Assembly (NCBI RefSeq): GCF_036322625.1
Contig: NZ_AP027266.1
Coordinates: 3,413,001 to 3,477,000, forward strand
Length of the DNA: 64,000 bases
Direction: 5' to 3'
From: Roseicyclus marinus
Lineage (GTDB): Bacteria; Pseudomonadota; Alphaproteobacteria; Rhodobacterales; Rhodobacteraceae
Under the pieces are notes generated by a model. It had not been told where the DNA came from and did no database searches. It worked only from the letters and a program-made list of their open reading frames with translations. Shown here in pieces: positions 1 through 8,842 of the stretch. The position numbers and the translations under genes are program-made. How positions within the stretch are numbered: the first letter of the stretch is position 1; every line of letters starts with the position of its first letter.

Positions 1-510
1 CGAAGTATCGGCAAGGTCAAGCTCGATGATCGTGTCGTCCAGCTCGCCCGCGCGCAGCTTGCGGCGGAACATCTCGCGCGTCTGGTCGCGGGCATCCTTT
101 CCGGCCAGCGCCTCGATCACGCGGTTTTCGGCGGCGTCATGCGCCTTGGCCTTCACATCGTCGCGCATCAGGTCACGGACCATGACCTGTGCCGCATCGA
201 CCAGATCGCGGATGATTTGTTCCACGTCGCGGCCGACATAGCCGACCTCGGTGTATTTCGTCGCCTCGACCTTGATGAAGGGCGCACGCGCCAGTTTCGC
301 AAGGCGCCGGCTGATCTCGGTCTTGCCCACCCCGGTCGGGCCGATCATCAGGATGTTCTTGGGGTAAACCTCTTCGCGCAGATCATCGCCCAGCTGCTTG
401 CGCCGCCAGCGGTTCCTGAGCGCCACGGCTACGGCGCGTTTCGCATCTTTTTGACCGATGATGAAACGGTCCAGTTCGCTGACGATTTCGCGGGGGGTCA
501 GGTCGGTCAC
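1..510 (-). CDS. hslU: HslU, ATPase subunit of the HslUV protease (partial, 3' end outside window)
   Basis: HslU is the AAA+ unfoldase that feeds proteins to the HslV peptidase in the cytoplasm. The visible 170 codons read as the N-terminal part: an [14 protein letters not shown] start, then a Walker A loop GPTGVGKTE near residue 57, then the beginning of the I-domain region ([16 protein letters not shown]). The start is GTG at 510. It overlaps the stop of the upstream membrane-protein gene as GTGA, which indicates translational coupling. The family is about 435 residues, so more than half of the gene lies beyond base 1. HslV is two genes upstream on the same strand. Confidence 0.95.
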   Translation of the reverse strand, partial: MTDLTPREIVSELDRFIIGQKDAKRAVAVALRNRWRRKQLGDDLREEVYPKNILMIGPTGVGKTEISRRLAKLARAPFIKVEATKYTEVGYVGRDVEQIIRDLVDAAQVMVRDLMRDDVKAKAHDAAENRVIEALAGKDARDQTREMFRRKLRAGELDDTIIELDLADTS

Positions 511-1586
511 GATGCGGACTCCTGTGTCATGAGATCATAGGGCGGCAAGCGGTCCTTGCCGGGAAAGCGGGGCAGGATGCGCATGACGGATCGGCGCAGC
601 GCCTCCCATTGCGCGCCGAGGAGGACAAGACCCGCCCCCAGCATCAGGATGACGAAAAACGCCTGCCCTTCGACCACGGTGATGGCGAGCGCCACGACAT
701 AGCCGACGCCTGCCACGAGAAAGGACCGCCGGTCGATCACGACGGCGAAAAGCGCCATCAGCGCAAGAAAGCCTGCCAGCACCAGTTGGGCAAACAGCGT
801 GTCCTGGTCGAACAGCGTGAGCGCCACGGTGTTCACGATCGCAGGCGCCGCGATGACATGGAGCCAGAACCCGGAAGAGGCGCGCCGCGTCACCCGGTGC
901 GGGTCCGACATGTCGAAACCAAGCGCGATGATCAGCCCGATCAGGCCCAGAACGATGGTCATCACGGCAAAGGGTCCATCGGCGGACAAGAGGAAGATAT
1001 CGCGGGGATCGGCGGGGAAATTCCCGCCCAGCGTGGCAAAGCCGAAGGTCGTGGCAAAGACCGACAGTGCGATCAGCGCCATGGTGAAGGGCACGCGGAA
1101 TATCGCGTAATAGGTCGACAGGAACAGGGCCGACAGCCCCGCCGCCGTGGTCAGCGATCCGGGCGTCGTCATGTCCAGCATCGCGGCAAAGGCAAAGCCG
1201 AACTGCGCGGCCAGTAGCGCGAAAATGACCGCCAGCGCGATGGAGGGGGCGACCATCCGGCGCTTGATGGTGAAATACCGCGCCAGCGCGACCGTGCCGC
1301 CAAGGCCCACCACCGCATAGACCATCCCAAGGATATAGCCCTGCGTGGTGCCAAGGATCGTCATTCCCGTGACCCCGGCAAAGCCAAGGTAAAGGATGCT
1401 GAGGCCCACGACGATGAAGACTTCGTTGAACCCCTTGAAAAGCTCGAAGGGTTCATCCAGCCCGTCGACATGTTTGCGCACGCCCGACCGCTGTTCGGAC
1501 AGGACGACAAGGGCCGCCGCCTGCGCCTCGGTCATCACGCCCGCCGTGACGGCGGCGCGGATGTCGTCGCGGGTGATCCCGGTCAT
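507..1586 (-). CDS. Multi-pass membrane protein between hslV and hslU
   Basis: This is a 359-residue protein of unknown function. The first ~45 residues are soluble and charged ([13 protein letters not shown]...), followed by about ten hydrophobic segments with short loops and a short polar tail (...MTQESAS). I recognise no catalytic motif. The ATG at 1586 overlaps the hslV stop (ATGA), and its own TGA overlaps the hslU GTG, so it is translated as part of hslV-orf-hslU. It could be a DUF2157-like membrane protein, but I cannot confirm the family by eye. Its placement inside the protease operon may be only co-transcription. Confidence 0.8.
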   Translation of the reverse strand: MTGITRDDIRAAVTAGVMTEAQAAALVVLSEQRSGVRKHVDGLDEPFELFKGFNEVFIVVGLSILYLGFAGVTGMTILGTTQGYILGMVYAVVGLGGTVALARYFTIKRRMVAPSIALAVIFALLAAQFGFAFAAMLDMTTPGSLTTAAGLSALFLSTYYAIFRVPFTMALIALSVFATTFGFATLGGNFPADPRDIFLLSADGPFAVMTIVLGLIGLIIALGFDMSDPHRVTRRASSGFWLHVIAAPAIVNTVALTLFDQDTLFAQLVLAGFLALMALFAVVIDRRSFLVAGVGYVVALAITVVEGQAFFVILMLGAGLVLLGAQWEALRRSVMRILPRFPGKDRLPPYDLMTQESAS

Positions 1587-2140
1587 CCGCCGATCTTTTC
1601 CACGGTCAGGTTGCCGTTGGTGTAGACGCAGATGTCGGCGGCGATCGCCATGGCATCGCGCGCGATGGTTTCGGCGTCTTTCTCCGTGTCCATCATCGCG
1701 CGGGCGGCGGCGAGTGCGTAATTGCCGCCCGATCCGATGGCGGCCACATCATGTTCGGGTTCCAGCACGTCGCCCGCGCCGGTGATGATGTAGAGCTCGC
1801 GCCCATCGGTGACGATCAGCATCGCTTCGAGCTTTTGCAGGTACTTGTCGGTCCGCCAATCCTTGGCGAGTTCGACACTTGCGCGCTGCAACTGGCCCGG
1901 TGTCGCCTCGAGCTTTTTCTCGAGCCGTTCCAGAAGGGTGAAAGCATCGGCGGTGGAGCCTGCAAACCCCGCCACCACGTCATACCCGCCGGGGGACAGG
2001 CGGCGCACCTTGCGGGCGCTGCCCTTGATCACGGTCTGGCCTAGGCTGACCTGCCCATCGCCTGCAACGACCACCTGCCCGCCCTTGCGGACGCCGATGA
2101 TCGTTGTGCCGTGCCAGCCGGGAAAATCGCTGTCTGCCAT
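1583..2140 (-). CDS. hslV: HslV, ATP-dependent protease peptidase subunit
   Basis: HslV is the proteasome-beta-like threonine peptidase of the HslUV complex. The protein has 185 residues, the usual length. A short propeptide ([11 protein letters not shown]) precedes the conserved [19 protein letters not shown] block. The catalytic Thr is thus exposed after removal of about 11 residues, as is typical for alphaproteobacteria. The [13 protein letters not shown] block near residue 135 is also conserved. The ATG at 2140 is chosen because the reading frame upstream of it lacks family similarity. The gene is the first of hslV-orf-hslU, with 4-bp overlaps downstream. Confidence 0.95.
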   Translation of the reverse strand: MADSDFPGWHGTTIIGVRKGGQVVVAGDGQVSLGQTVIKGSARKVRRLSPGGYDVVAGFAGSTADAFTLLERLEKKLEATPGQLQRASVELAKDWRTDKYLQKLEAMLIVTDGRELYIITGAGDVLEPEHDVAAIGSGGNYALAAARAMMDTEKDAETIARDAMAIAADICVYTNGNLTVEKIGG

Positions 2141-2215
2141 GGGGCCTCCGTCGCTGTCTGGACCTATATGGCGGGCGGACCCTGTGCCCGCAACCACCCG
2201 AGAGCCGAACGCCGT

Positions 2216-2237
2216 AGGCTGGGCTTCAGCCCGGCAT
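2216..2237. repeat. GGGCT-AGCCC hairpin downstream of crtC
   Basis: A compact inverted repeat (GGGCTTCAGCCC core, extended by flanking C/G pairs) lies directly after the crtC stop and between the hslV and crtC genes. There is no T-tract on the crtC strand, so it may act as an RNA 3'-end stabiliser rather than a classical terminator. It resembles short dispersed palindromes of this family of genomes, which is an inference. Confidence 0.4.
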
Positions 2238-2239
2238 CC

Positions 2240-3211
2240 TCAAACCCACCCCGGCCATCCCGGCCGCCTTGGAACGCGGACCGCCAGCATGGGCATCAGC
2301 CACGGGCCCCGGAACCGGTCCAGGTCGAGCGCCTCGAAAACGCCGACCGTATCCTCGCCGTTGATGCGGGTCTGCACGGCGGCGCGGTTGTAGAAGGGCG
2401 CGTCGAGCATCGCTTTGACCTGGCGCGGTTGGTGGCCCGCATCCGCCCGCGTTTCGCGGCGGACCATCCAGCCGGGGCGGGGCAGGCGCGCCTTGGGCGG
2501 CATATCGATCGCGCGTGGCGTTCCATCCTCGGCAAAGCCGATCGCGGCGGCCAGTTCGGACCCATCCCGGCGCTGGGCGTCGTAGAAACAGGCCGCGCCA
2601 TCCCGGAGCGGAAAGCGGCCCCATGTCCAATAGCTGAAATCGGCCTCGAGCGCGCGGGTGCCGAAATTGGCGTCGAAATAACCGTGGCCCGTCCAGGTCC
2701 AGCCGGGGCGGTTCAGCCGCACCTCGATATCGGCCTTGGGCGCGAAGGGGCGCCAGACATGCGCGCCGTCCGGCGTCAGGGCCATTTCCACCTGTGTCAG
2801 GGCGCTGGGCCGCACGATGACCTCGCCCGTCACCATCTGGGCGTGAGGCGTCGACATCTCAGCAATCTCGATGCGCAGGTGATCGCCTGCCCAGACCATG
2901 GCCGATGGTCCGATCTGCAGCCGGTCACGCGACAGGCCAAGCGCATCTTGCCCGCGATCCGTCATCGTCCAGCGCCCGCCGCGCCCGTAGGTCACGACAT
3001 TCAGGCAGCAATGATCGGCGGGGTTCTTGCGCCCCGACCAGCGATACCAGGGCGAGAAAACCGACCCTATGAAGCCGATGATGGAGATCGCGCGGTCCCC
3101 ATCGTCGCTGATCCCGTCGACATACCACCAGGCGTAGCCATCGGCCGGGACGTCGAGATCGAAGCAAGGTCGCTCAAGATCGCCGCGGCCGCGTGCTGCC
3201 CTGAGAGGCAG
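2240..3211 (-). CDS. crtC: CrtC, neurosporene/lycopene-type carotenoid 1,2-hydratase
   Basis: CrtC adds water to the psi end of neurosporene and related carotenes in the spheroidene pathway, probably at the membrane. Conserved blocks are YAWWYVDGISDDG, IIGFIGSVFSPWYRW, DHCCLNVVTYG and MTDRG near the N-terminus, and the homologous part is about 300 residues. The start is unresolved. The frame stays open up to an ATG at 3457, but residues before the FDLDVP block are the crtD gene read in another frame. No ATG, GTG or TTG occurs between that region and the conserved core. A CTG at 3211 is given here as a working start. The gene overlaps the crtD 3' end by about 145 bp. Confidence 0.85.
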   Translation of the reverse strand: MPLRAARGRGDLERPCFDLDVPADGYAWWYVDGISDDGDRAISIIGFIGSVFSPWYRWSGRKNPADHCCLNVVTYGRGGRWTMTDRGQDALGLSRDRLQIGPSAMVWAGDHLRIEIAEMSTPHAQMVTGEVIVRPSALTQVEMALTPDGAHVWRPFAPKADIEVRLNRPGWTWTGHGYFDANFGTRALEADFSYWTWGRFPLRDGAACFYDAQRRDGSELAAAIGFAEDGTPRAIDMPPKARLPRPGWMVRRETRADAGHQPRQVKAMLDAPFYNRAAVQTRINGEDTVGVFEALDLDRFRGPWLMPMLAVRVPRRPGWPGWV

Positions 3212-4644
3212 GCCATGGGAATTCCCGCCCCCGGATGCGCCCCGCCCCCCGCGAGATAGAGGCCGCGCAGTTTCGTGCGCGCCGTCGGACGCTGGAATGT
3301 CGCCATCATCCCATGTGGGGAAAGCCCGTAAAGGGAACCGTCCGACGCGGGAAAGGCCCGGTCGAAATCCGCGGGCATCGTCAGCGCCGTGATGTCCGGC
3401 GTCGGGGAAAACCTCAGCCCCATCCGGGCCAGTGTCTCGAATGTACGTGTGCGGCATGTATATGCGTCCTCCGGGGTCGAGGGGTGCCCGGGCGGGCCGT
3501 TGAGGATGATCTCGAAGCGTTCGGGGCCTGTGGGGGCGGGGCCGCCCCGATCCTGCGCACAGACGTAAAGCGTGCCGTCCTCGGGCATCCGGCCCGCGGC
3601 CAGATCGTCGAATTCACGCTTGGGATCGGCGCAGAAGAACACGTTATGATGGGCCAGATCGACGCCCGCGGGTTCGGCGGCAAAGCCCCAGACAAAGGCG
3701 GAGAGGCTGCGGTCGGCCACCGATTTGCGCGGAACGGCCGTGGCGGGGCCGTGGCCCAGGTGGCCGTCCACCAATGCCTTGGGATCGCCGTTGAACAGGA
3801 TCAGATCTGCGGGCAGGCGGGTTCCGTCGGATAGATGCACGGCCGTGACCCGGCCTGCCTGTTGTTCGATGCGGTCGGCACGGGTGTTGAAGCGGAAGGC
3901 AGCGCCCTTGTCCTGCGCGAGTTTGCAGATCGCTTGCGCCAGCTTGTTCATCCCGCCTTGGACCCGCCAGACGCCATTGGCCTCGGAGTGCCAGATCAGG
4001 CCCAGAACGGCGGGGCTTTGGAAGGGGGAACCGCCGACATAGGTGGCATAGCGCCCGAACAATTGCTGCAAACGCGGATCGGTGAATTGCGCGGCCAGTG
4101 TCGCGGCAAGGCTTCGGCCCGGGGCCATCGCGGGGATCAGGGCGGGGTTTTTCAGAACATGGGCCGTCAGGGCGGTCAGGCTGGGTTTGGCGGCCTGCAT
4201 CACCGGCCCCTCGAAAGCCTCGTAAAGCTTTCGGGCGCGATCCGAGAAGCGGCGGAATTGCCGCTCGCCCTCAACCCCGGCAAAGGCACGGACGGCCCGG
4301 GCGCTCTCCCCTGAGTCGTGGAACAGGTCGAGGCTGGAGCCGTCGCGCCAGTGATGCCGCGCAAGGATATCGTCGGGAACAAGCGTCACATGATCCGAGA
4401 GGCGGGTGCCGACATCGGTGAAAAGCGTCTCGAACACGCCTTTCAGGGTCATGACGGTCGGTCCGATGTCGATGGGCCCCGCCACGCTGTCGCGGGTGCG
4501 CATCTTGCCGCCGGGGCCGTCGCCCATGTCGACGACCGTCACCGACAGCCCGGCATGGGACAGCCGGAGCGCGGCGGACAATCCGCCAATGCCAGCGCCG
4601 ATCACGACAGCCCTGAGAGGGGCCCGGAGCGGGGCATGTGTCAC
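3067..4644 (-). CDS. crtD: CrtD, methoxyneurosporene/hydroxyneurosporene desaturase
   Basis: CrtD introduces the C-3,4 double bond into hydroxylated or methoxylated carotenoids. The sequence is a 525-residue FAD-dependent phytoene-desaturase-family protein. It has the Rossmann motif VVIGAGIGGLSAALRL at residues 13-28, PGGKMRT after it, and the C-terminal FAD block LYLAGGGAHPGAGIPMACLSG. The start is GTG at 4644. The last ~35 residues (after HAAAAILSD) lie within the crtC-overlapping region and make it longer than the ~495-residue relatives. Transcription probably starts in the crtD-crtE intergenic region, under two PpsR operators. Confidence 0.95.
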   Translation of the reverse strand: MTHAPLRAPLRAVVIGAGIGGLSAALRLSHAGLSVTVVDMGDGPGGKMRTRDSVAGPIDIGPTVMTLKGVFETLFTDVGTRLSDHVTLVPDDILARHHWRDGSSLDLFHDSGESARAVRAFAGVEGERQFRRFSDRARKLYEAFEGPVMQAAKPSLTALTAHVLKNPALIPAMAPGRSLAATLAAQFTDPRLQQLFGRYATYVGGSPFQSPAVLGLIWHSEANGVWRVQGGMNKLAQAICKLAQDKGAAFRFNTRADRIEQQAGRVTAVHLSDGTRLPADLILFNGDPKALVDGHLGHGPATAVPRKSVADRSLSAFVWGFAAEPAGVDLAHHNVFFCADPKREFDDLAAGRMPEDGTLYVCAQDRGGPAPTGPERFEIILNGPPGHPSTPEDAYTCRTRTFETLARMGLRFSPTPDITALTMPADFDRAFPASDGSLYGLSPHGMMATFQRPTARTKLRGLYLAGGGAHPGAGIPMACLSGQHAAAAILSDLASISTSRPMATPGGMSTGSATMGTARSPSSAS

Positions 4645-4662
4645 GGCATTCTCCCGAACAAG

Positions 4663-4680
4663 TGTCAGTTTATATTGACA
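4663..4680. promoter_or_regulatory. PpsR/CrtJ operator 1, crtD-crtE intergenic region
   Basis: TGTCAGTTTATATTGACA is a perfect TGT-N12-ACA palindrome, the known PpsR/CrtJ recognition sequence. It lies 19 bp upstream of the crtD GTG and covers a possible crtD -10 (AATATA at 4676-4671, minus strand), 17 bp from a -35-like TGGACA at 4699-4694. PpsR is encoded at 22390 in this window. Confidence 0.9.
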
Positions 4681-4693
4681 GTCAAAAGGCGTT

Positions 4694-4711
4694 TGTCCAC
4701 TCTAGTTTACA
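4694..4711. promoter_or_regulatory. PpsR/CrtJ operator 2, crtD-crtE intergenic region
   Basis: TGTCCACTCTAGTTTACA is a second perfect TGT-N12-ACA site, 13 bp from operator 1 (centres 31 bp apart, about three helical turns). It overlaps the possible -35 of crtD and lies about 50 bp upstream of crtE, so both divergent operons may be repressed together. Confidence 0.88.
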
Positions 4712-4760
4712 TCACATCTGTCCATCAGGTCAGATTCTTTCATAGCGGAAAGGCGTGCCC

Positions 4761-5630
4761 ATGTCCCTGAAACCCCGGATCGAAGCCGCCATGTCCGGTG
4801 CCATCCGGCTGGGTCAGGCGGGATCGGCGCCGCCCCGCCTTGCCTCGGCGCTGGACTATGCGGTCAGCCCCGGCGGCGCGCGCATCCGCCCCACCATCTG
4901 CCTGTCCGTCGCGCTGGCCTGTGGCGATGACCGCCCCGGCGTCGCCGATGCCGCCGCCACCGCGATCGAGCTGATCCATTGCGCAAGCCTTGTGCATGAC
5001 GACATGCCCTGTTTCGACAATGCCGATATCCGGCGCGGCAAGCCCGCCGTTCACCGCGCCTATGGTGAACCCCTGGCGCTGCTGACGGGGGACAGCCTGA
5101 TCATCATGGCTTTCGAGGTTCTGGCGCGCGCCGCTGTTCTGGACCCCGCCCGCGCGATCGAGCTGATCCGCATCCTGGGGGAATCGAGCGGCATGCCCGG
5201 CGGTATCTGCGCCGGTCAGGGATGGGAAAGCGAGGCGCAGATCGACCTGCGCGCCTATCACCGCGCCAAGACAGGCGCCCTGTTCACCGCTGCAACCCGC
5301 ATGGGGGCCGCCGCCGCCGGAGAGGAACCAGACGCCTGGACCGAACTGGGCGCGCGCATCGGTGAAGCTTTCCAGGTGGCCGACGATCTGCGCGACGCGC
5401 TTTACGACGAGGCGACGCTGGGCAAGCCCGCCCATCAGGACGAGATCAACGGGCGGCCCAATGCCGTGTCCGAACTGGGTGTGCGCGGTGCGATCCGGCG
5501 GTTGGAGGATATCTTGTCGGGGGCCATCGCCTCCATCCCGTCTTGTCCGGGTGAGGCGATGCTGTGCGACATGGTGCGCAAGACCGCCGAGCGGCTGACG
5601 CCAGTCCTTCCCGCTCAGCATATCGCGTGA
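4761..5630 (+). CDS. crtE: CrtE, geranylgeranyl diphosphate synthase
   Basis: CrtE condenses IPP with allylic diphosphates to GGPP, the precursor of carotenoids and of the bacteriochlorophyll tail. The protein has 289 residues, normal for the family. The first aspartate-rich motif is DDMPCFD (80-86), and the second is ADDLRD (about 207-212). ATG 4761 is chosen over the in-frame GTG at 4755 because the GGAAAGG ribosome site at 4747-4753 is correctly spaced only for the ATG. crtF follows after 3 bp, and the promoter region holds two PpsR operators shared with crtD. Confidence 0.96.
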   Translation: MSLKPRIEAAMSGAIRLGQAGSAPPRLASALDYAVSPGGARIRPTICLSVALACGDDRPGVADAAATAIELIHCASLVHDDMPCFDNADIRRGKPAVHRAYGEPLALLTGDSLIIMAFEVLARAAVLDPARAIELIRILGESSGMPGGICAGQGWESEAQIDLRAYHRAKTGALFTAATRMGAAAAGEEPDAWTELGARIGEAFQVADDLRDALYDEATLGKPAHQDEINGRPNAVSELGVRGAIRRLEDILSGAIASIPSCPGEAMLCDMVRKTAERLTPVLPAQHIA

Positions 5631-5633
5631 CGC

Positions 5634-6773
5634 ATGGCCTTGGCCGACCACACCGATCCTGACCGCCCGCGCCTGCGGGACAGGCTATATGCTTGGAAAA
5701 CCGGCCTGATGCGGTCGCGCCGGTTCCAATCCTGGGCCGCGCGGACGCCGGTCGCCGCGCGCATCGCCCGCAAGGATGGCGAGGCGCTGTTCGATCTGGT
5801 CGCAGGCTTCCTGCACAGTCAGGTTCTGATGGCTTTCGTCCAGCTGGACCTGGCCGATCACCTGTCCACACAACCGCGCAGTGTCGAGGGGTTGGCCCTG
5901 CGCACCGGGATCAACCCCGACCGTATGCGCGTTCTGTGCCAAGCCGCCGCCGCGCTGGGCCTGATGCAACGCCAGCGCGACGGGCGCTATGCGCTGGGCC
6001 GCTTGGGCGCGGCGCTGCCCGGTATTCCGGGGCTGGCTCAGATGATCCGACACCATGATGTGCTGTATCGCGACATGGCCGATCCGGTCGCCTTTTTCCG
6101 CGACGCGCCTGCGACAGAACTGGCGGCTTTCTGGCCCTATGTCTTTGGCGCGGGTGGCCAGATCGACCAAGATACCGCCGCGACCTATTCGGAACTGATG
6201 GCGCAAAGCCAGACGCTGGTGGCCGAAGAGGCGTTGCGCGTGCTGGACCTCAAGGGGATCGGCACGCTTCTGGACCTTGGCGGGGGAACCGGGGCTTTTC
6301 TCACTGCGGTGGGCACGGCCTATCCTGGCCTGAACCTGCATCTTTTCGACCTGCCCGTGGTGATCGATCCGGCGAACCGCCGGTTTGCCGAGGCCGGATT
6401 GACCGACCGCGTGCAGATCACCGGCGGCAGTTTCCGGACCGACGCGCTGCCGCAGGGTGCGGATGCGATCAGCCTGATCCGCGTGCTTTATGACCATACC
6501 GACGCCACCATCCGCCAATTGCTGACCAAGGCGCATGCCGCCCTGCCAGAGAATGGCCGGATCATCGTGAGCGAGCCGATGTCGGGCGGCGATCATCCGG
6601 CGCGGGCGGGGGATGCCTATTTCGGTCTCTATTGCCTTGCCATGGGCACCGGTCGCGCGCGCAGCGCCGCCGAGATTGCCCGACATCTTGAAGCTGCCGG
6701 TTTCACCGACATCCGTATCCGCAAGACGGCCCGCCCCTTCATCACTTCGGTGGTCGAGGGCCGGAAACTGTAA
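5634..6773 (+). CDS. crtF: CrtF, demethylspheroidene O-methyltransferase
   Basis: CrtF methylates the C-1 hydroxyl group that CrtC makes, a late step to spheroidene. The 379-residue protein has an N-terminal helical dimerisation region with a winged-helix-like fold (residues ~50-130). The SAM-binding domain carries DLGGGTG at 214-220, and the later blocks SLIRVLYDH and RIIVSEPM are typical of plant-type O-methyltransferases. It follows crtE by 3 bp in one operon. The bchC promoter region begins directly after its stop. Confidence 0.95.
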   Translation: MALADHTDPDRPRLRDRLYAWKTGLMRSRRFQSWAARTPVAARIARKDGEALFDLVAGFLHSQVLMAFVQLDLADHLSTQPRSVEGLALRTGINPDRMRVLCQAAAALGLMQRQRDGRYALGRLGAALPGIPGLAQMIRHHDVLYRDMADPVAFFRDAPATELAAFWPYVFGAGGQIDQDTAATYSELMAQSQTLVAEEALRVLDLKGIGTLLDLGGGTGAFLTAVGTAYPGLNLHLFDLPVVIDPANRRFAEAGLTDRVQITGGSFRTDALPQGADAISLIRVLYDHTDATIRQLLTKAHAALPENGRIIVSEPMSGGDHPARAGDAYFGLYCLAMGTGRARSAAEIARHLEAAGFTDIRIRKTARPFITSVVEGRKL

Positions 6774-6790
6774 GGAAAAACGGACAGCTA

Positions 6791-6808
6791 TGTCTATTGA
6801 GATTGACA
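6791..6808. promoter_or_regulatory. PpsR/CrtJ operator 1 upstream of bchC
   Basis: TGTCTATTGAGATTGACA is a perfect TGT-N12-ACA site. Its right half supplies a consensus -35 hexamer TTGACA (6803-6808) for the bchC promoter. Confidence 0.9.
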
Positions 6809-6830
6809 TAGCAGAGTGTCAGGTTAAACT
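6803..6830 (+). promoter_or_regulatory. Sigma-70-type promoter of bchCXYZ-puf
   Basis: TTGACA (6803-6808), a 16-bp spacer and TAAACT (6825-6830) form a plausible promoter. The -35 lies in the first PpsR operator and the -10 in the second, the arrangement known for bchC in Rhodobacter. The assignment of hexamers is by eye. Confidence 0.65.
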
Positions 6831-6834
6831 GACA
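6817..6834. promoter_or_regulatory. PpsR/CrtJ operator 2 upstream of bchC
   Basis: TGTCAGGTTAAACTGACA is a perfect TGT-N12-ACA site, separated from operator 1 by 8 bp. This is the spacing typical for cooperative CrtJ/PpsR binding. It covers the putative -10 of the bchC promoter. Confidence 0.92.
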
Positions 6835-6898
6835 GTCAGAATGCCGCAGGTTTGGGATTCTTTCACATCCCTCCCTGCAAACACCGGGACGCACGACC

Positions 6899-7840
6899 TT
6901 GAGAACCACCGCCGTCATCTTGCAAGGCCCCAAAACCCTAGGATTGGGTGAGGTGACGCTGACTGATCCCGCCGCCGGCGATCTGGTGGTCGAGGTGCGT
7001 CATTCCGGGATTTCGACAGGCACGGAAAAGCTGTTCTGGTCCGGCCAGATGCCCCCCTTTCCCGGCATGGGCTACCCGCTTGTCCCCGGTTACGAGGCCG
7101 CAGGCGAAGTGGTCGAGGCGGCAGAGGGCACCGGCTACAAGCCTGGCGATATCGTCTTTGTCCCCGGCGCGAATTGCTATGGCGAGGTCAAGGGACTGTT
7201 CGGTGGCGCTGCCCGTCGGCTGGTGACGGGGGCCGACCGTGTCGTGCGCATCGACGCTGGCCTTGGGGCCGAGGGCGCGCTTTTGGCCTTGGCCGCGACG
7301 GCGCGTCATGCGCTGGCGGGTCTGAACACCAAGCTGCCCGAGCTGATCATCGGCCACGGCGTCTTTGGTCGTCTGCTGGCCCGTCTGACCCTTGCGGCAG
7401 GGGGCGATGCGCCGACCGTCTGGGAGATCAATGCCGACCGCCAATCCGGCGCGACCGGCTACAATGTCATCCATCCCGACGACGATCCACGCCGCGATTA
7501 TGGCTGCATCTATGACGCCTCGGGCGTGTCATCGCTGCTTGACACGATGGTCGGACGCCTTGCCAAGGGTGGCGAGATCGTGCTGGCCGGCTTCTATCCC
7601 GAGCCGCTGCAATTCGCCTTTCCGCCCGCCTTCCTGCGGGAGGCGCGGTTCCGCATCGCCGCCGAATGGACACGCGAAGACCTGGTCGCCACTCGCGACC
7701 TGATCGACCACGGGGCGCTGAGCCTTGCGGGTCTCATCACCCATACCGTCCCCGCCCAGCAGGCCGAGAGTGCGTATCAGACCGCGTTCGAAGACCCGGC
7801 TTGCCTGAAGATGATCTTGAACTGGGAGAACGCCGCATGA
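6899..7840 (+). CDS. bchC: BchC, 3-hydroxyethyl bacteriochlorophyllide a dehydrogenase
   Basis: BchC oxidises the 3-hydroxyethyl group of bacteriochlorophyllide to acetyl, the last ring modification before esterification. It is a 313-residue member of the medium-chain dehydrogenase family: GroES-like domain ([27 protein letters not shown]), then a nucleotide-binding domain ([14 protein letters not shown]). The start appears to be TTG at 6899, since the family begins MRTTAV and GGGA lies about 10 bp upstream. It overlaps bchX by ATGA. It is the first gene of the bchCXYZ-pufQBALMC superoperon. Confidence 0.95.
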   Translation: MRTTAVILQGPKTLGLGEVTLTDPAAGDLVVEVRHSGISTGTEKLFWSGQMPPFPGMGYPLVPGYEAAGEVVEAAEGTGYKPGDIVFVPGANCYGEVKGLFGGAARRLVTGADRVVRIDAGLGAEGALLALAATARHALAGLNTKLPELIIGHGVFGRLLARLTLAAGGDAPTVWEINADRQSGATGYNVIHPDDDPRRDYGCIYDASGVSSLLDTMVGRLAKGGEIVLAGFYPEPLQFAFPPAFLREARFRIAAEWTREDLVATRDLIDHGALSLAGLITHTVPAQQAESAYQTAFEDPACLKMILNWENAA

Positions 7841-8838
7841 GCCTCGATGTTCCGAACCTGCGCGATTATGATGCCAAGTTGCGCGAAGAAGCCCATGAGC
7901 CGACGCTCGAGGTGCCGCAGGGCGAGCCGACCAAGAAAACCCAGATCATCGCGATCTACGGCAAGGGCGGTATCGGCAAGTCCTTCACGCTGGCCAATCT
8001 CAGCCACATGATGGCCGAACAGGGCAAGCGCGTGCTGTTGATCGGCTGCGACCCCAAATCGGATACCACCAGCCTTTTGTTCGGTGGTAAGGCGTGCCCG
8101 ACGATCATCGAAACCTCGACCCAGAAGAAACTGGCGGGCGAGGAAGTGAAGATCGGCGATGTCTGCTTCAAGCGCGGCGGTGTTTTCGCGATGGAACTGG
8201 GTGGGCCCGAGGTCGGTCGCGGTTGCGGCGGGCGCGGGATCATCCACGGTTTCGAATTGCTGGAAAAGCTTGGCTTCCACGATTGGGATTTCGACTACGT
8301 GCTGCTCGACTTCCTGGGCGATGTGGTCTGCGGCGGCTTCGGCCTGCCGATCGCGCGAGACATGGCGCAAAAGGTGATCCTCGTCGGCTCCAACGATCTT
8401 CAGTCGCTGTATGTGGCCAACAATGTCTGCTCGGCGGTCGAATATTTCCGCAAGCTTGGCGGCAATGTCGGTGTCGCGGGCCTGGTGATCAACAAGGATG
8501 ACGGCTCGGGCGAGGCGCAGGCTTTCGCCGAGGCGGTGGGCATCCCGGTCCTGGCCTCGATTCCGCAAGATGACGACCTGCGCAAGAAATCCGCGAATTA
8601 CCAGATCGTCGGCACGGCCGAGAGCCAGTGGGGCGCGCTCTTTGCCGCCCTTGGCGACAACGTGGCCGTTGCCCCACCGATGAAGCCCATCGCCCTGACG
8701 CAGGACCAGCTGCTCGAATTGTTCGACGGATCCGAAACGGGCGCGGGCATCACGCTGGAACCGGCAAGCGACGCGGACATGCGTGGCAAGAATGCGGTTC
8801 TCAAGCCGTCCCTCGAAGTCATCTACGACGAGGCGTGA
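7837..8838 (+). CDS. bchX: BchX, chlorophyllide a reductase iron protein
   Basis: BchX is the ATP-dependent electron donor of chlorophyllide a oxidoreductase (COR), homologous to nitrogenase NifH. The 333-residue protein has the P-loop GKGGIGKS at 42-49 and the two cysteines C130 (GRGCGG) and C165 (VVCGG) that bridge a [4Fe-4S] cluster between two subunits. The ATG overlaps the bchC stop (ATGA), and bchY starts 4 bp after its stop. The longer upstream frame is bchC in another frame. Confidence 0.97.
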   Translation: MSLDVPNLRDYDAKLREEAHEPTLEVPQGEPTKKTQIIAIYGKGGIGKSFTLANLSHMMAEQGKRVLLIGCDPKSDTTSLLFGGKACPTIIETSTQKKLAGEEVKIGDVCFKRGGVFAMELGGPEVGRGCGGRGIIHGFELLEKLGFHDWDFDYVLLDFLGDVVCGGFGLPIARDMAQKVILVGSNDLQSLYVANNVCSAVEYFRKLGGNVGVAGLVINKDDGSGEAQAFAEAVGIPVLASIPQDDDLRKKSANYQIVGTAESQWGALFAALGDNVAVAPPMKPIALTQDQLLELFDGSETGAGITLEPASDADMRGKNAVLKPSLEVIYDEA

Positions 8839-8842
8839 GCGG

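Noticed and set aside
4755-4760. GTG start for crtE
   Set aside because: The ribosome site would be only about 1 bp away; the ATG at 4761 is spaced properly.
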